A DNA stretch of 64,000 nt, taken from Mycobacterium colombiense (GTDB lineage Bacteria > Actinomycetota > Actinomycetes > Mycobacteriales > Mycobacteriaceae). The stretch lies in the NCBI RefSeq assembly GCF_001672755.1, contig NZ_LZKI01000195.1:1-64000 (forward strand), given 5' to 3'. Both the position numbers and the translations under genes were made by a program. Every line of letters begins with the position of its first letter. Position 1 is the first letter of the stretch. The notes under the pieces are model-generated. The model searched no databases and was not told the DNA's origin. It was given only the letters and a program-made list of their open reading frames with translations. This document shows positions 24,693 to 33,119 of this stretch, in pieces.

Positions 24693-25633
24693 TGGACGCG
24701 CTCGTCGAATACGCCGGCCCCGCCGACACGGGCGGCCCGTACGCGCGGCTGACACTGAACTCACCGCACAACCGCAACGCGCTCTCCACCAGGCTGGTCA
24801 ACCAGCTGCATCAGGGACTGCGCGATGCCTCGGCCGATCCGGCCGTGCGGGTGGTGGTGCTGGGCCACACCGGCGGCACCTTCTGTGCCGGTGCGGATCT
24901 GAGCGAGGCCGGCGACGGCGACCCTAGTGGCGATCGCGAGGGCGGCGTAGCCGGGCGAAGCGGGTCGCCACCGTCGGCCAGTGGCGATCGCGAGCGCGGC
25001 GCAGCCGGGCGAAGCGGGTCGCCACCATCCGCGCGTGGCGATCGCGAGGGCGGCGTAGCCGGGCGAAGCGGGTCGCCACCGTCGGCGTACGACATGGCGG
25101 TCGAGCGGGCCCGGGAGATGGCCGCCTTGATGCGGGCCATCGTCTCCTCGCCGCTGCCGGTGATCGCCGCGATCAACGGGCACGTCCGCGCAGGCGGATT
25201 CGGTCTGGTGGGTGCCTGCGATCTCGCGGTCGCCGGCCCACGCAGCACCTTCGCGCTGACCGAGGCCCGGATCGGCGTCGCCCCGGCGATCATCTCGTTG
25301 ACGCTGCTGCCGAAACTGTCGGCGCGGGCCGCGGCGCGCTACTACCTGTCCGGCGAGACGTTCGACGCCGGCCGGGCGGCCGAGATCGGACTGATCACCG
25401 AGGCCGCCGAGGACGTCGACGCCGCGGTCGACAAACTGGTCTCCGACATCGGCCGCGGTTCGCCGCAAGGCCTCGCGGCCTCCAAGGCACTGACCACCGC
25501 CGCGGTGCTGGACGGGTTCGACCGCGACGCCGAGCGGCTCGCCGAGGAATCGGCCCGGCTGTTCGTGTCCGGCGAAGCGCGCGAAGGCATGCTGGCGTTC
25601 CTGGAGAAGCGGCCGCCCAACTGGACGAGTTAG
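24692..25633 (+). CDS. echA7: Enoyl-CoA hydratase EchA7 carrying a 54-amino-acid repeat insertion
   Basis: The protein has 313 residues from ATG 24692, which shares one base with the fadE12 stop. It has the crotonase fold with oxyanion-hole segments GTFCAGADLSEAG (about 63-75) and INGHVRAGGFGLVGACD. Between them three tandem 18-residue units (GDREGGVAGRSGSPPSA type, residues 79-132) are inserted in frame, making the protein longer than the roughly 269 residues of the M. tuberculosis enzyme. The insert sits in the loop after the first oxyanion-hole motif and may be tolerated as a surface loop, though this is not shown. The enzyme hydrates 2-enoyl-CoA intermediates of the operon's pathway. Confidence 0.88.
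   Translation: MDALVEYAGPADTGGPYARLTLNSPHNRNALSTRLVNQLHQGLRDASADPAVRVVVLGHTGGTFCAGADLSEAGDGDPSGDREGGVAGRSGSPPSASGDRERGAAGRSGSPPSARGDREGGVAGRSGSPPSAYDMAVERAREMAALMRAIVSSPLPVIAAINGHVRAGGFGLVGACDLAVAGPRSTFALTEARIGVAPAIISLTLLPKLSARAAARYYLSGETFDAGRAAEIGLITEAAEDVDAAVDKLVSDIGRGSPQGLAASKALTTAAVLDGFDRDAERLAEESARLFVSGEAREGMLAFLEKRPPNWTS
24926..25087 (+). repeat. Three tandem 54-bp GC-rich repeats inside echA7
   Basis: Units at 24926-24979, 24980-25033 and 25034-25087 differ by only a few bases. All contain AGCCGGGCGAAGCGGGTCGC. The 54-bp length keeps the reading frame. A related single copy lies at 16571-16622. I take them as a lineage-specific dispersed short repeat of the M. avium-complex type, from memory of similar sequences. 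Confidence 0.85.
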
Positions 25634-25766
25634 CCAGCCGAGAAGTTAGCCAGATGTCAAACAAAGGGCCCGGCCGGATGGCCGGCGGCGCGGCGCGGAC
25701 CGGCGCAAGGTTGCAGTTTAGCCAATCCTCTTGCAGCAAAACCTGGACGTCGTAGGCTCGTGGGTG

Positions 25767-26369
25767 ATGAGCAACTCAACGCAACGGGATGCGGAGGACA
25801 CGCGCGGCGAGCCGTCGCGCGCGGCTGACACCGATCGCATCCAGATCGCGCAGTTGCTCGCGTATGCGGCCGAACAGGGACGCCTGCAGCTCAACGACTA
25901 CGAGGACCGCCTGACCAGGGCTTATGCGGCCACCACGTACGAGGAACTGGATCAGCTGCGGGCCGATCTGCCGGGGACGCCGATCAGTCCCCGCCGTGGC
26001 GGCAAGCCCAATCCGGCGCCCTCGACGCTACTGCTGGCATTGATGAGCGGCTTCGAGCGCCGCGGCCGATGGAACGTCCCGAAGAAGCTCACCACCTTCA
26101 CCCTGTGGGGCAGCGGGGTGGTCGATCTGCGCTACGCCGACTTCACCTCGACCGAGGTCGACATTCATGCGATGTCGATTATGGGTGTGCAGAACATTTT
26201 GCTGCCGCCCGAGGTCAACGTCGAGGTGCACGGCCGCGGCGTGATGGGCAACTTCGACCGCGCCGTCCTCGGAAAGGGCACGCCCGGGGCGCCGACCGTC
26301 CACATCCGCGGCTTCTCGCTGTGGGGCGGGGTCGGCATCATCCGCAAGGCCCGCCGGCCGCGCGGCTAG
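25767..26369 (+). CDS. DUF1707 / LiaF-like C-terminal domain protein (Rv0966c homologue)
   Basis: The protein has 200 residues from ATG 25767; a start at 25731 would add 12 residues. DUF1707 lies at about residues 20-75 (DRIQIAQLLAYAAEQGRLQLNDYEDRLTRAYAA). The C-terminal beta-helical part (about 105-195, LTTFTLWGSGVVDLRYADF) resembles the LiaF/DUF2154 region. No membrane helix is evident. Such proteins occur in envelope-stress systems of Gram-positive bacteria, but the mycobacterial role is unknown. It follows echA7 after 133 bp without a gene. Confidence 0.8.
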   Translation: MSNSTQRDAEDTRGEPSRAADTDRIQIAQLLAYAAEQGRLQLNDYEDRLTRAYAATTYEELDQLRADLPGTPISPRRGGKPNPAPSTLLLALMSGFERRGRWNVPKKLTTFTLWGSGVVDLRYADFTSTEVDIHAMSIMGVQNILLPPEVNVEVHGRGVMGNFDRAVLGKGTPGAPTVHIRGFSLWGGVGIIRKARRPRG

Positions 26370-26378
26370 CAAGACGTT

Positions 26379-27227
26379 TCAGTCGGGCACGTAATCGAAC
26401 GTGTCGGGGTTGGGGCCGTTGCGTCCCGACTCACCCTTGTTCAGCGCGGAGATCGCGTCCATGTCGGAGTCGTCCAGCTCGAAGTCGAACAGCTCGAAGT
26501 TCTCTTTGACGCGTTCCGGCGTCACCGATTTCGGGAAGACGATGTCGCCGCGCTGAATGTGCCAGCGCAACACCACCTGCGCCGCCGACTTGCCGCGCGC
26601 ATCGGCGACGCGGTTGATCACCGGATCGTCGAGCACCTTGCCCTGTGCGATGGGTGCCCACGCCTCGGTGGCGATGCCGTGCTCGCGCCCGTAGGCCCGG
26701 ACTTCGTCGTTGCCGAAATAGGGATGCACCTCGACCTGGTTGACCGACGGGACGGTGTCGGTCTCGTTGGCGAGCCGATCCAGATGTGCGACTTGGAAAT
26801 TCGACACACCAATGCTGCGAGCGCGGCCATCGCGCGCGAACTCCTCGAACACTTTCCACGTCGAGACGAAGTCGCCGTCGTAGAGCGTGGGCAGTGGCCA
26901 ATGGATGAGGAACAGATCGACGTAGTCGGAATCCAGCTTCTTCAGCGTCTCGTCGAAGGCGCGGCGCGCGTCATCGGGCCTGTGAAATCCGTTGTTGAGC
27001 TTGCTGGTGACGAAGACATCGCCGCGGTCGAGACCCGCATCGCGAATGCCTTGTGCGACTTCCTTTTCGTTGCCGTACATTTCTGCGGTGTCGATGTGGC
27101 GGTATCCGATCTCGAGCGCCGTCTTCACCGCCGCCGCGGTCTCGTCGGGCTTGATCTGGAACACCCCGAAGCCCAGCTGCGGGATGCTGACCCCGTCATT
27201 GAGTTTGATCGTTGGAACCTGGCTCAT
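26379..27227 (-). CDS. Aldo/keto reductase
   Basis: The protein has 282 residues from ATG 27227, preceded by AGGAGG. It is a (beta/alpha)8 NADPH-dependent reductase with catalytic tetrad Asp46, Tyr51, Lys76 and His109 (DTAEMYGNE, TSKLNN, LIHWP), and the NADPH-binding segment near VFPKSVTPERVKENFELF. It reduces aldehydes or ketones such as methylglyoxal or phenylglyoxal. The closest M. tuberculosis relative by memory is Rv2971, which is elsewhere in that genome, so its position here differs. It is convergent with the DUF1707 gene. Confidence 0.9.
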   Translation of the reverse strand: MSQVPTIKLNDGVSIPQLGFGVFQIKPDETAAAVKTALEIGYRHIDTAEMYGNEKEVAQGIRDAGLDRGDVFVTSKLNNGFHRPDDARRAFDETLKKLDSDYVDLFLIHWPLPTLYDGDFVSTWKVFEEFARDGRARSIGVSNFQVAHLDRLANETDTVPSVNQVEVHPYFGNDEVRAYGREHGIATEAWAPIAQGKVLDDPVINRVADARGKSAAQVVLRWHIQRGDIVFPKSVTPERVKENFELFDFELDDSDMDAISALNKGESGRNGPNPDTFDYVPD

Positions 27228-27302
27228 ACGTCTCCTCCTTTTGAGTCCCTGTACCCAGTCCAAAGCACGCCTACCCCTGACCGGGGTTGCCCAGCGCGGC
27301 GA

Positions 27303-29282
27303 TCAGCGTCGGCGAGACCGCAGGTAGTCGCCGACCACGGCCGCTCCTAATCCGTCGAGATCGGGCACCACGACCCGTCCCTCGACCCGCCGGGCGACCT
27401 GGTCGATGAACCGGGCCAGGCCCGGGTCGCTGCCCAGTCGGAAAATGGTGATCTGGGCGCCCAGCCGCGCCATCTCGTCGAAGCCGCGCACGGTGTGGGC
27501 GATGGTCCGCGGATGCGGCGGATAGTCGAAGAACACGGTCGTGCCGTCGCCGTCGAAATCCTCCAGGTGCGCGGTCGGCTCGCCGTCGGTCACCACTAGC
27601 ACCACGGGCTGCGCGTTGGGATGGCGACGCAGATGGCGACCGGCCAGCGCCAGCGCGTGATGCAGATTCGTCCCCTGCTCGTAGACTCCCTCGAGGCCGG
27701 TGAGCTCGGCGGCGGTCACGGTCCGGGCGTATCGGCCAAAAGCGATGATCTGCAAGGCATCCGAGCGAAAGCGCGTGCACACAAGATGGTTCAGCGCCAG
27801 CGCCGTCTGCTTCATGGGCAGCCAGCGATTCTCCATCACCATGGAGAACGAGGTATCGACCAGCAGCGCGACCGCGGCCTGCGTACGCGTCTCGGTCTCG
27901 GAGACCTCAACGTCGTCGACGGTGATCTTCACTCGTCCGTCCGGGCCATCCAGGGTGGCGGTTCCCGATTGCCGCAGAACGGCATTGGTCAACGTGCGGG
28001 AGATGTTCCACGGCTCGGTGTCGCCGAACTGCCAGGGCCGGGTGGCGCCGGTGAGTTCGCCGGCCGCTCCGGCACGCCGATGGTCGCGCTCCCCGCGGCG
28101 ACCGGAAAGTTGTTGTGCTACATCGCGTAGCGCGGTCTCGCCGAGTCGGCGCATGGCCTTCGGTGACAGCCGCCACTGGCCGTCGGAGCCGCGATCCAAG
28201 AACCCCTGATTGACCAGCGCGCGTTCCAATTCGGCGAGCGTCCGGGCGTCGACGGCCGCCTCGTCACCGAGCTGGCGCGCCAGCGCGTCCAGGTCGACGT
28301 CGTCCATGGTGGCGCCCGGATAGCTCTGCGAGAGTTGCTCGGCCAGTTGCTCCAGCTCGGCGATGTCGGACAGCGCCTGGGTGCCCTCCCCCATCCCGAA
28401 CGGGTTGTCACCCGAGAACTGTTCGGACCCGCTCCAGTCCTCCCCGGGCCGGGCCGCCTGCAGGTGCGCATCGAGCCGGTTCAGCGCCTGCATCAGCGAG
28501 GGCGAGCCAAAAGCCTGCTGCGCCAACGCATCCAGCTCTGCGCGCTGCTCGGCGCTCAGGCTGTTGCGGAAGCGCTGCGCGGCGGCGGCACGCTTGGCCA
28601 GGGAGTCCAGCAGCTCATCGACGTTCTGCGGGTTCTCCGGGAAGAACTCGCCGTGCTTGTCCATGAAATTTTCGAAGTCTTGCTGGGTGTCCTCGCCGCG
28701 GGCGTGCTTGTCCAGCAGGTCGTTGAGGTCGTTGACCATGTCGTTGACCCGCTGGCGATCCTCGTCGGTGGCGCCTTCCAGGGCCTGCTTCATGCCCGCG
28801 AAGCGTTGGTCGAGCATCTCGCGGCCGAGCAGATCCTTGATCTGGTCGTACTTTTGGCGCGCCTCGCCGCTGCGCCAGTTGTAGTCGGAGAGCTCCTGGA
28901 CGGCCTTGGCCGGCGACGACGGCAGCGCGTCCAGTTGCAGTTCGCCGAAGCGGGCGTCGTCGTCGAGCGCGCGGGCCAGTTCCTTGCGTTCGGCCAGCAC
29001 GGCCTCGTCCAGGAGTTTCTTGATCTCCTGCAAGGTTCCGTCTAAGTTATTGCGCCGCAACAAATCCCGTCGCCGCCGGTTGGCCTCGGCGGCCAGCCGG
29101 TCGGCACCGGGCAGGTTCTTGGTGCCGCGGCGCAGCAGCTCCGACAGCGCACGGCGCGGTGACGTGCCGGCCATGACATCCTGGCCGATCTGTTCGAGCG
29201 CCTCGCGCAGATCCACCGGCGGCGCCAGCGGGTCGGGCCCGCCGGTATACGCCGAGTAGCGCGAGGAATGCCCTTTAGCCAT
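27303..29282 (-). CDS. Von Willebrand factor A-domain protein, partner of a MoxR-type AAA+ ATPase (Rv0959)
   Basis: The protein has 659 residues from ATG 29282, overlapping the end of the ATPase gene by 8 bp. The first 400 residues are helical and charged. The C-terminal VWA domain (about 465-655) has an intact MIDAS metal site (Asp476 in DTSFSM, then a conserved Thr and the DGEPTAH motif). MoxR ATPase/VWA pairs act as chaperone-like machines that insert metals or remodel complexes. Target is unknown. Mg-chelatase-like annotations for this pair are by homology only. Confidence 0.85.
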   Translation of the reverse strand: MAKGHSSRYSAYTGGPDPLAPPVDLREALEQIGQDVMAGTSPRRALSELLRRGTKNLPGADRLAAEANRRRRDLLRRNNLDGTLQEIKKLLDEAVLAERKELARALDDDARFGELQLDALPSSPAKAVQELSDYNWRSGEARQKYDQIKDLLGREMLDQRFAGMKQALEGATDEDRQRVNDMVNDLNDLLDKHARGEDTQQDFENFMDKHGEFFPENPQNVDELLDSLAKRAAAAQRFRNSLSAEQRAELDALAQQAFGSPSLMQALNRLDAHLQAARPGEDWSGSEQFSGDNPFGMGEGTQALSDIAELEQLAEQLSQSYPGATMDDVDLDALARQLGDEAAVDARTLAELERALVNQGFLDRGSDGQWRLSPKAMRRLGETALRDVAQQLSGRRGERDHRRAGAAGELTGATRPWQFGDTEPWNISRTLTNAVLRQSGTATLDGPDGRVKITVDDVEVSETETRTQAAVALLVDTSFSMVMENRWLPMKQTALALNHLVCTRFRSDALQIIAFGRYARTVTAAELTGLEGVYEQGTNLHHALALAGRHLRRHPNAQPVVLVVTDGEPTAHLEDFDGDGTTVFFDYPPHPRTIAHTVRGFDEMARLGAQITIFRLGSDPGLARFIDQVARRVEGRVVVPDLDGLGAAVVGDYLRSRRR

Positions 29283-30669
29283 AGACGGTTTGACCCTCCC
29301 CGGATACCTTGTCGATGCGCTTGGCCAGATATAGGGCCTCGAGCGCCAGTTCCAGCGCCGCGGCGCGTTCGCCTTCCGACTGCGCACCGAGCTTGGCCGC
29401 CACCTTGTCCACTACGGGCAGGTTCGGGACCGCGGCCAGCACGTCCTTGGCCGATACCCGCTCACCCGTCGTCACCGCCGAACCGCCCTCGACCGCGCTC
29501 ACCAGTGAACCGACGTCGATGCCGCCCAGCACCCGCGACGCGGTGTCCGCGGTCGCGCGCCGCAGCAGGTGTTCGAGCACGGCCTGCTCGCGGCCCTCCT
29601 CGCCGGACTCGAATTCCAGCTTGCCGCGCAGGACGTCGATCACCGTGCCCAGGTCGACAACCCGGGCCACCGGATCGGTCTCCCCCAGCACGGCACCGCG
29701 ATGCCGCGCGGCGGCGGCGACGGTCTCGGCCGCGGCAATCGCGAACCGTGCCGACACCCCGGAGCGTTGATCGACGGAGTTGGACTCCCGCAGGTAGCGG
29801 GCGAACCGCGCGATGATCTGCATCAGGTAGTCGGGAACCTGGGCCGACAGGTGCGCTTCCTGCGCGATCACGCCCACTTCCGCGTCCAGCTCCAGCGGAT
29901 AGTGGGTCCGGATCTCCGCGCCGAAACGGTCTTTGAGCGGGGTGATGATGCGGCCCCGGTTGGTGTAGTCCTCGGGGTTGGCGCTGGCGACCACCAGCAC
30001 GTCCAGCGGGAGACGGAGCGTGTAACCGCGGACCTGGATGTCGCGTTCCTCCATCACGTTGAGCATCGACACCTGGATCCGCTCGGCGAGGTCGGGCAGT
30101 TCGTTGACCGCGACGATGCCGCGGTGCGCGCGCGGGATCAGGCCGTAGGCGATGGTCTCCGGGTCGCCCAGGCTGCGGCCCTCGGCCACCTTGATCGGGT
30201 CGATGTCGCCGACCAGGTCGGCGACGCTGGTGTCCGGGGTGGCGAGCTTTTCGGTGTAGCGCTCGCTGCGGTGCTTCCATTCGATCGGCAGGTCGTCGCC
30301 CAGGGTGGCGGCCTTGCGGATGGACTCCGGCGTGATCGGCGAGAACGGGTGCTCACCCAGTTCGGCCCCGGCGATCACCGGCGTCCACTCGTCGAGCAAT
30401 CCCGTCAGCGCGCGCAGCAGCCGGGTCTTGCCCTGGCCGCGTTCACCGAGCAGAACGAAGTCGTGGCCCGCGATCAGCGCCCGCTCCAGCTGGGGCAAGA
30501 CGGTGTCGTCGAATCCCAGAATGCCCGGCCAGATGTCTGCGCTATCCGGCCCGTCGGCTAAAGCGGTGAGCAGATTTTCGCGTATTTCCTGCTTGACTCC
30601 CCGTTCACGATGACCGGCGGCACGCAGTTCGCCGACTGTGCGGGGCAGGTTGCTCGGTGACGTCACCAC
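29275..30669 (-). CDS. MoxR/Mg-chelatase-type AAA+ ATPase (Rv0958)
   Basis: The protein has 464 residues. The Walker A is GERGQGKT (75-82). The Walker B region (GIVAVNELPDL) carries Asn in place of the usual acidic Asp before Glu. The sensor region VVASANPEDYTNRGRIITPLKDRF is typical of Mg-chelatase BchI/MoxR ATPases. The C-terminal helical lid follows. It is encoded directly upstream of the VWA protein with overlapping ends, so the two probably form a complex. A frame for RNA or porphyrin metabolism is not indicated by neighbours. Confidence 0.85.
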   Translation of the reverse strand: MVTSPSNLPRTVGELRAAGHRERGVKQEIRENLLTALADGPDSADIWPGILGFDDTVLPQLERALIAGHDFVLLGERGQGKTRLLRALTGLLDEWTPVIAGAELGEHPFSPITPESIRKAATLGDDLPIEWKHRSERYTEKLATPDTSVADLVGDIDPIKVAEGRSLGDPETIAYGLIPRAHRGIVAVNELPDLAERIQVSMLNVMEERDIQVRGYTLRLPLDVLVVASANPEDYTNRGRIITPLKDRFGAEIRTHYPLELDAEVGVIAQEAHLSAQVPDYLMQIIARFARYLRESNSVDQRSGVSARFAIAAAETVAAAARHRGAVLGETDPVARVVDLGTVIDVLRGKLEFESGEEGREQAVLEHLLRRATADTASRVLGGIDVGSLVSAVEGGSAVTTGERVSAKDVLAAVPNLPVVDKVAAKLGAQSEGERAAALELALEALYLAKRIDKVSGEGQTVYG

Positions 30670-30757
30670 TCCACGCTACGACGCGCGCTCTCACGAGTCA
30701 TGCCAAGGGCGTTCACTACACGCTTATTGACACCCGCGTCGCCCGCGCACACCGTGG

Positions 30758-32341
30758 CTAGTGCGCGAAGTGACGCGCCCCGGTGAGATAGAGCGAAATG
30801 CCGGCGTTGGCGGCCGCCGCGGTCACCTCGTCGTCGCGCACCGATCCACCGGGGTGCACGATCGCCTTCACTCCCGCGCCGGTCAGCGTCTCGAGTCCGT
30901 CGGGGAACGGGAAGAACGCGTCCGAGGCCGCGACCGCGCCGCGCACCCGGTCGCCACCGCGTTCGACGGCCAGCCGCGCGGCGTCGACCCGGTTCACCTG
31001 ACCCATGCCGACGCCGATGGTGGCGCCGCCGCCGGCGATCACGATCGCGTTGGATTTCACGGCGCGACAGACGCGCCAGGCGAACACCAGGTCGGCCAGC
31101 GTCGCCGGATCGGCGGGTGAGCCGGTGGCCAGCGTCCAGTTCGCCGGGTTGTCCCCGTGCGCGTCGAGCTCGTCGCGCTGCTGCACCAACAGGCCGCCGC
31201 TGATCGGCCGCAGCTCGGTGCCACCGCTCAGCGGCTCCGAACCCACCAGCACCCGGATGTTCTTCTTGCGGGTCAGCACCTCCAGGGCGGCCGGCTCATA
31301 AGCGGGCGCGACGATGACCTCGGTGAAGATGGTGCTGACGTACTCGGCCATCTCCAGGCTAACTTCGGTGTTGGCCGCGATGACCCCGCCGAAGGCGCTC
31401 AGCGGATCGCACTCGTGCGCCTTGCGGTGTGCGTCCGCGACCGATGCCGACGAGATGGCGATCCCACATGGGTTGGCGTGCTTGATGATTGCCACGCAGG
31501 TCTGCTCGTGATCGAAGGCGGCCCGCCAGGCCGCGTCCGCATCGGTGAAGTTGTTGTAGGACATCTCTTTTCCGTGCAGCTGCTCGGCCTGCGCCAACCC
31601 CGGCCAGGCGCCCGGGTCGCTGTACAGCGCCGCCTGCTGGTGCGGGTTCTCGCCGTAGCGCAGCATCGCCGAGCGACGCCAGCTGCGGCCCAGCCACTTC
31701 GGGAAGGTCGTCGGCGGGTGTTCGGGAGCCAGCGTCGACTCCATCCAGCTCGCGACCGCGATGTCGTACTCGGCGGTGTGCTGAAACGCCAGCGCGGCCA
31801 GCTTTCTGCGCTCAGCGAGGGTAAAGCCGCCTTCACGCACCGCGGCGAGCACTCCGTCGTAACCCTGCGGGTCGGTGATCACCGCAACGCTGGGGTGGTT
31901 TTTCGCCGCGGCCCGCACCATCGACGGGCCGCCGATGTCGATCTGTTCGACGCATTCGTCGATGCTCGCCCCGGAGTCGACGGTCTCGGTGAAGGGATAC
32001 AGGTTGACGACGACGAGCTCGAACCCCGCAATCCCGAGCTCCTCGAGTGCGGCGGCGTGCTCGGGCTTGCGAAGGTCCGCCAGCAGTCCCGCGTGCACGC
32101 GCGGGTGCAGCGTCTTGACGCGGCCGTCGAGGACTTCGGGAAAACCGGTCAGCTCCTCGACCCGGGTCACCGGAATGCCTTTGTCGGCAATGACCTTCGC
32201 GGTCGATCCGGTCGAGACGATCTCGACGCCCGCGCCCGCCAGACCCTGGGCGAGGTCGACCAGCCCGGTCTTGTCGTACACGCTGATCAATGCGCGCCGG
32301 ATCGGCCGTTTGGCGTCTTCGCGCCAGTCGTCGGTGCTCAT
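30758..32341 (-). CDS. purH: Bifunctional purine biosynthesis protein PurH
   Basis: The protein has 527 residues. The N-terminal IMP cyclohydrolase domain (MGS-like, about 15-150, ISVYDKTGLVDLAQGL, GRVKTLHPRVHAG) is joined to a C-terminal AICAR formyltransferase domain (about 200-527, with KHANPCGIA and IVHPGGSVRD). It catalyses the last two steps to IMP. ATG 32341 overlaps the purN stop (ATGA), so both are translated together. Confidence 0.96.
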   Translation of the reverse strand: MSTDDWREDAKRPIRRALISVYDKTGLVDLAQGLAGAGVEIVSTGSTAKVIADKGIPVTRVEELTGFPEVLDGRVKTLHPRVHAGLLADLRKPEHAAALEELGIAGFELVVVNLYPFTETVDSGASIDECVEQIDIGGPSMVRAAAKNHPSVAVITDPQGYDGVLAAVREGGFTLAERRKLAALAFQHTAEYDIAVASWMESTLAPEHPPTTFPKWLGRSWRRSAMLRYGENPHQQAALYSDPGAWPGLAQAEQLHGKEMSYNNFTDADAAWRAAFDHEQTCVAIIKHANPCGIAISSASVADAHRKAHECDPLSAFGGVIAANTEVSLEMAEYVSTIFTEVIVAPAYEPAALEVLTRKKNIRVLVGSEPLSGGTELRPISGGLLVQQRDELDAHGDNPANWTLATGSPADPATLADLVFAWRVCRAVKSNAIVIAGGGATIGVGMGQVNRVDAARLAVERGGDRVRGAVAASDAFFPFPDGLETLTGAGVKAIVHPGGSVRDDEVTAAAANAGISLYLTGARHFAH

Positions 32342-32985
32342 CGGTTCGTCGCCTTTCGTCCGATCGTCGCTGTTCTCCCGACCAGGGTCAGGCCGCCGGT
32401 TGCGATCGCGGCCACCACGTCCACCAGGAGCTTGCGTTCGGTGACCTTGATGCGTTCATGCAGAGTCTCTTCGGTGTCGCCGTCGAGCACCGGAACGGAT
32501 TCCTGCGCCAGAATCGGCCCGGTGTCCGTCCCTGCGTCTACCAGGTGCACCGTACAGCCTGTGACCTTCACGCCGTAGGCCAACGCGTCGGCCACTCCGT
32601 GCGCGCCCGGAAACGCCGGCAGCAGCGCGGGATGGGTGTTGATGACGCGGCCGTAGAACCGCGAAAGAAACTGTGGTCCAAGGATTTTCATGAAGCCAGC
32701 GGAGACCACCAGGTCGGGTGAGTGCGCGGCGGTGGCCTCGGTGATGGCTGCGTCCCAGGCGTCGCGGTCCGGGTGATCGCCGAGCCGGACGGTGAAGGCG
32801 GGCACGGACGCGGCCGCGGCGATCTCGGTGGCCAGGCAGTCGCGGTCGGCGCCGACGGCGACCACCCGGGCCGGGTAGTCCGCGACGGCGGACGTCAGCA
32901 GTGAATTCAGCAGCGACCCGGTGCCCGACGCCAGCACCACTACCCGCGCCGGTGCGTTCGGGGGCACATGGAGCGGTTCGACCAC
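32338..32985 (-). CDS. purN: Phosphoribosylglycinamide formyltransferase PurN
   Basis: The protein has 215 residues from GTG 32985 (VVEPLHVPPNAPARVVVLASGTGSLL), the family length; upstream frame to 33066 is not conserved. It has the phosphate-binding loop SGTGSLL and the catalytic segment THPALLPAFPGAHGVADAL with HLVDAGTDTGPIL. It transfers formyl from 10-formyl-THF to GAR. Operon: perM is 134 bp upstream, purH overlaps downstream. Confidence 0.95.
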   Translation of the reverse strand: MVEPLHVPPNAPARVVVLASGTGSLLNSLLTSAVADYPARVVAVGADRDCLATEIAAAASVPAFTVRLGDHPDRDAWDAAITEATAAHSPDLVVSAGFMKILGPQFLSRFYGRVINTHPALLPAFPGAHGVADALAYGVKVTGCTVHLVDAGTDTGPILAQESVPVLDGDTEETLHERIKVTERKLLVDVVAAIATGGLTLVGRTATIGRKATNR

Positions 32986-33119
32986 ATCGGCGAGCCTACT
33001 GGCGACGTCATCGCCCCGACGATCAGGCTGGCCGCAGGGGAATTGCCCGCCTCGAGCGACAATCACCTGGTGGCGGACCGCACCCCGCCGCGGTTGTCGC
33101 TACGAGGCGAGCGAAAGGC

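Noticed and set aside
24926..25087. The echA7 repeats as a new protein domain
   Set aside because: The same DNA unit occurs outside a gene near rpmF, so it is a DNA repeat that happens to be in frame.
31157..32578. A 473-codon plus-strand frame
   Set aside because: It is antisense to purH and purN, which are fully supported.
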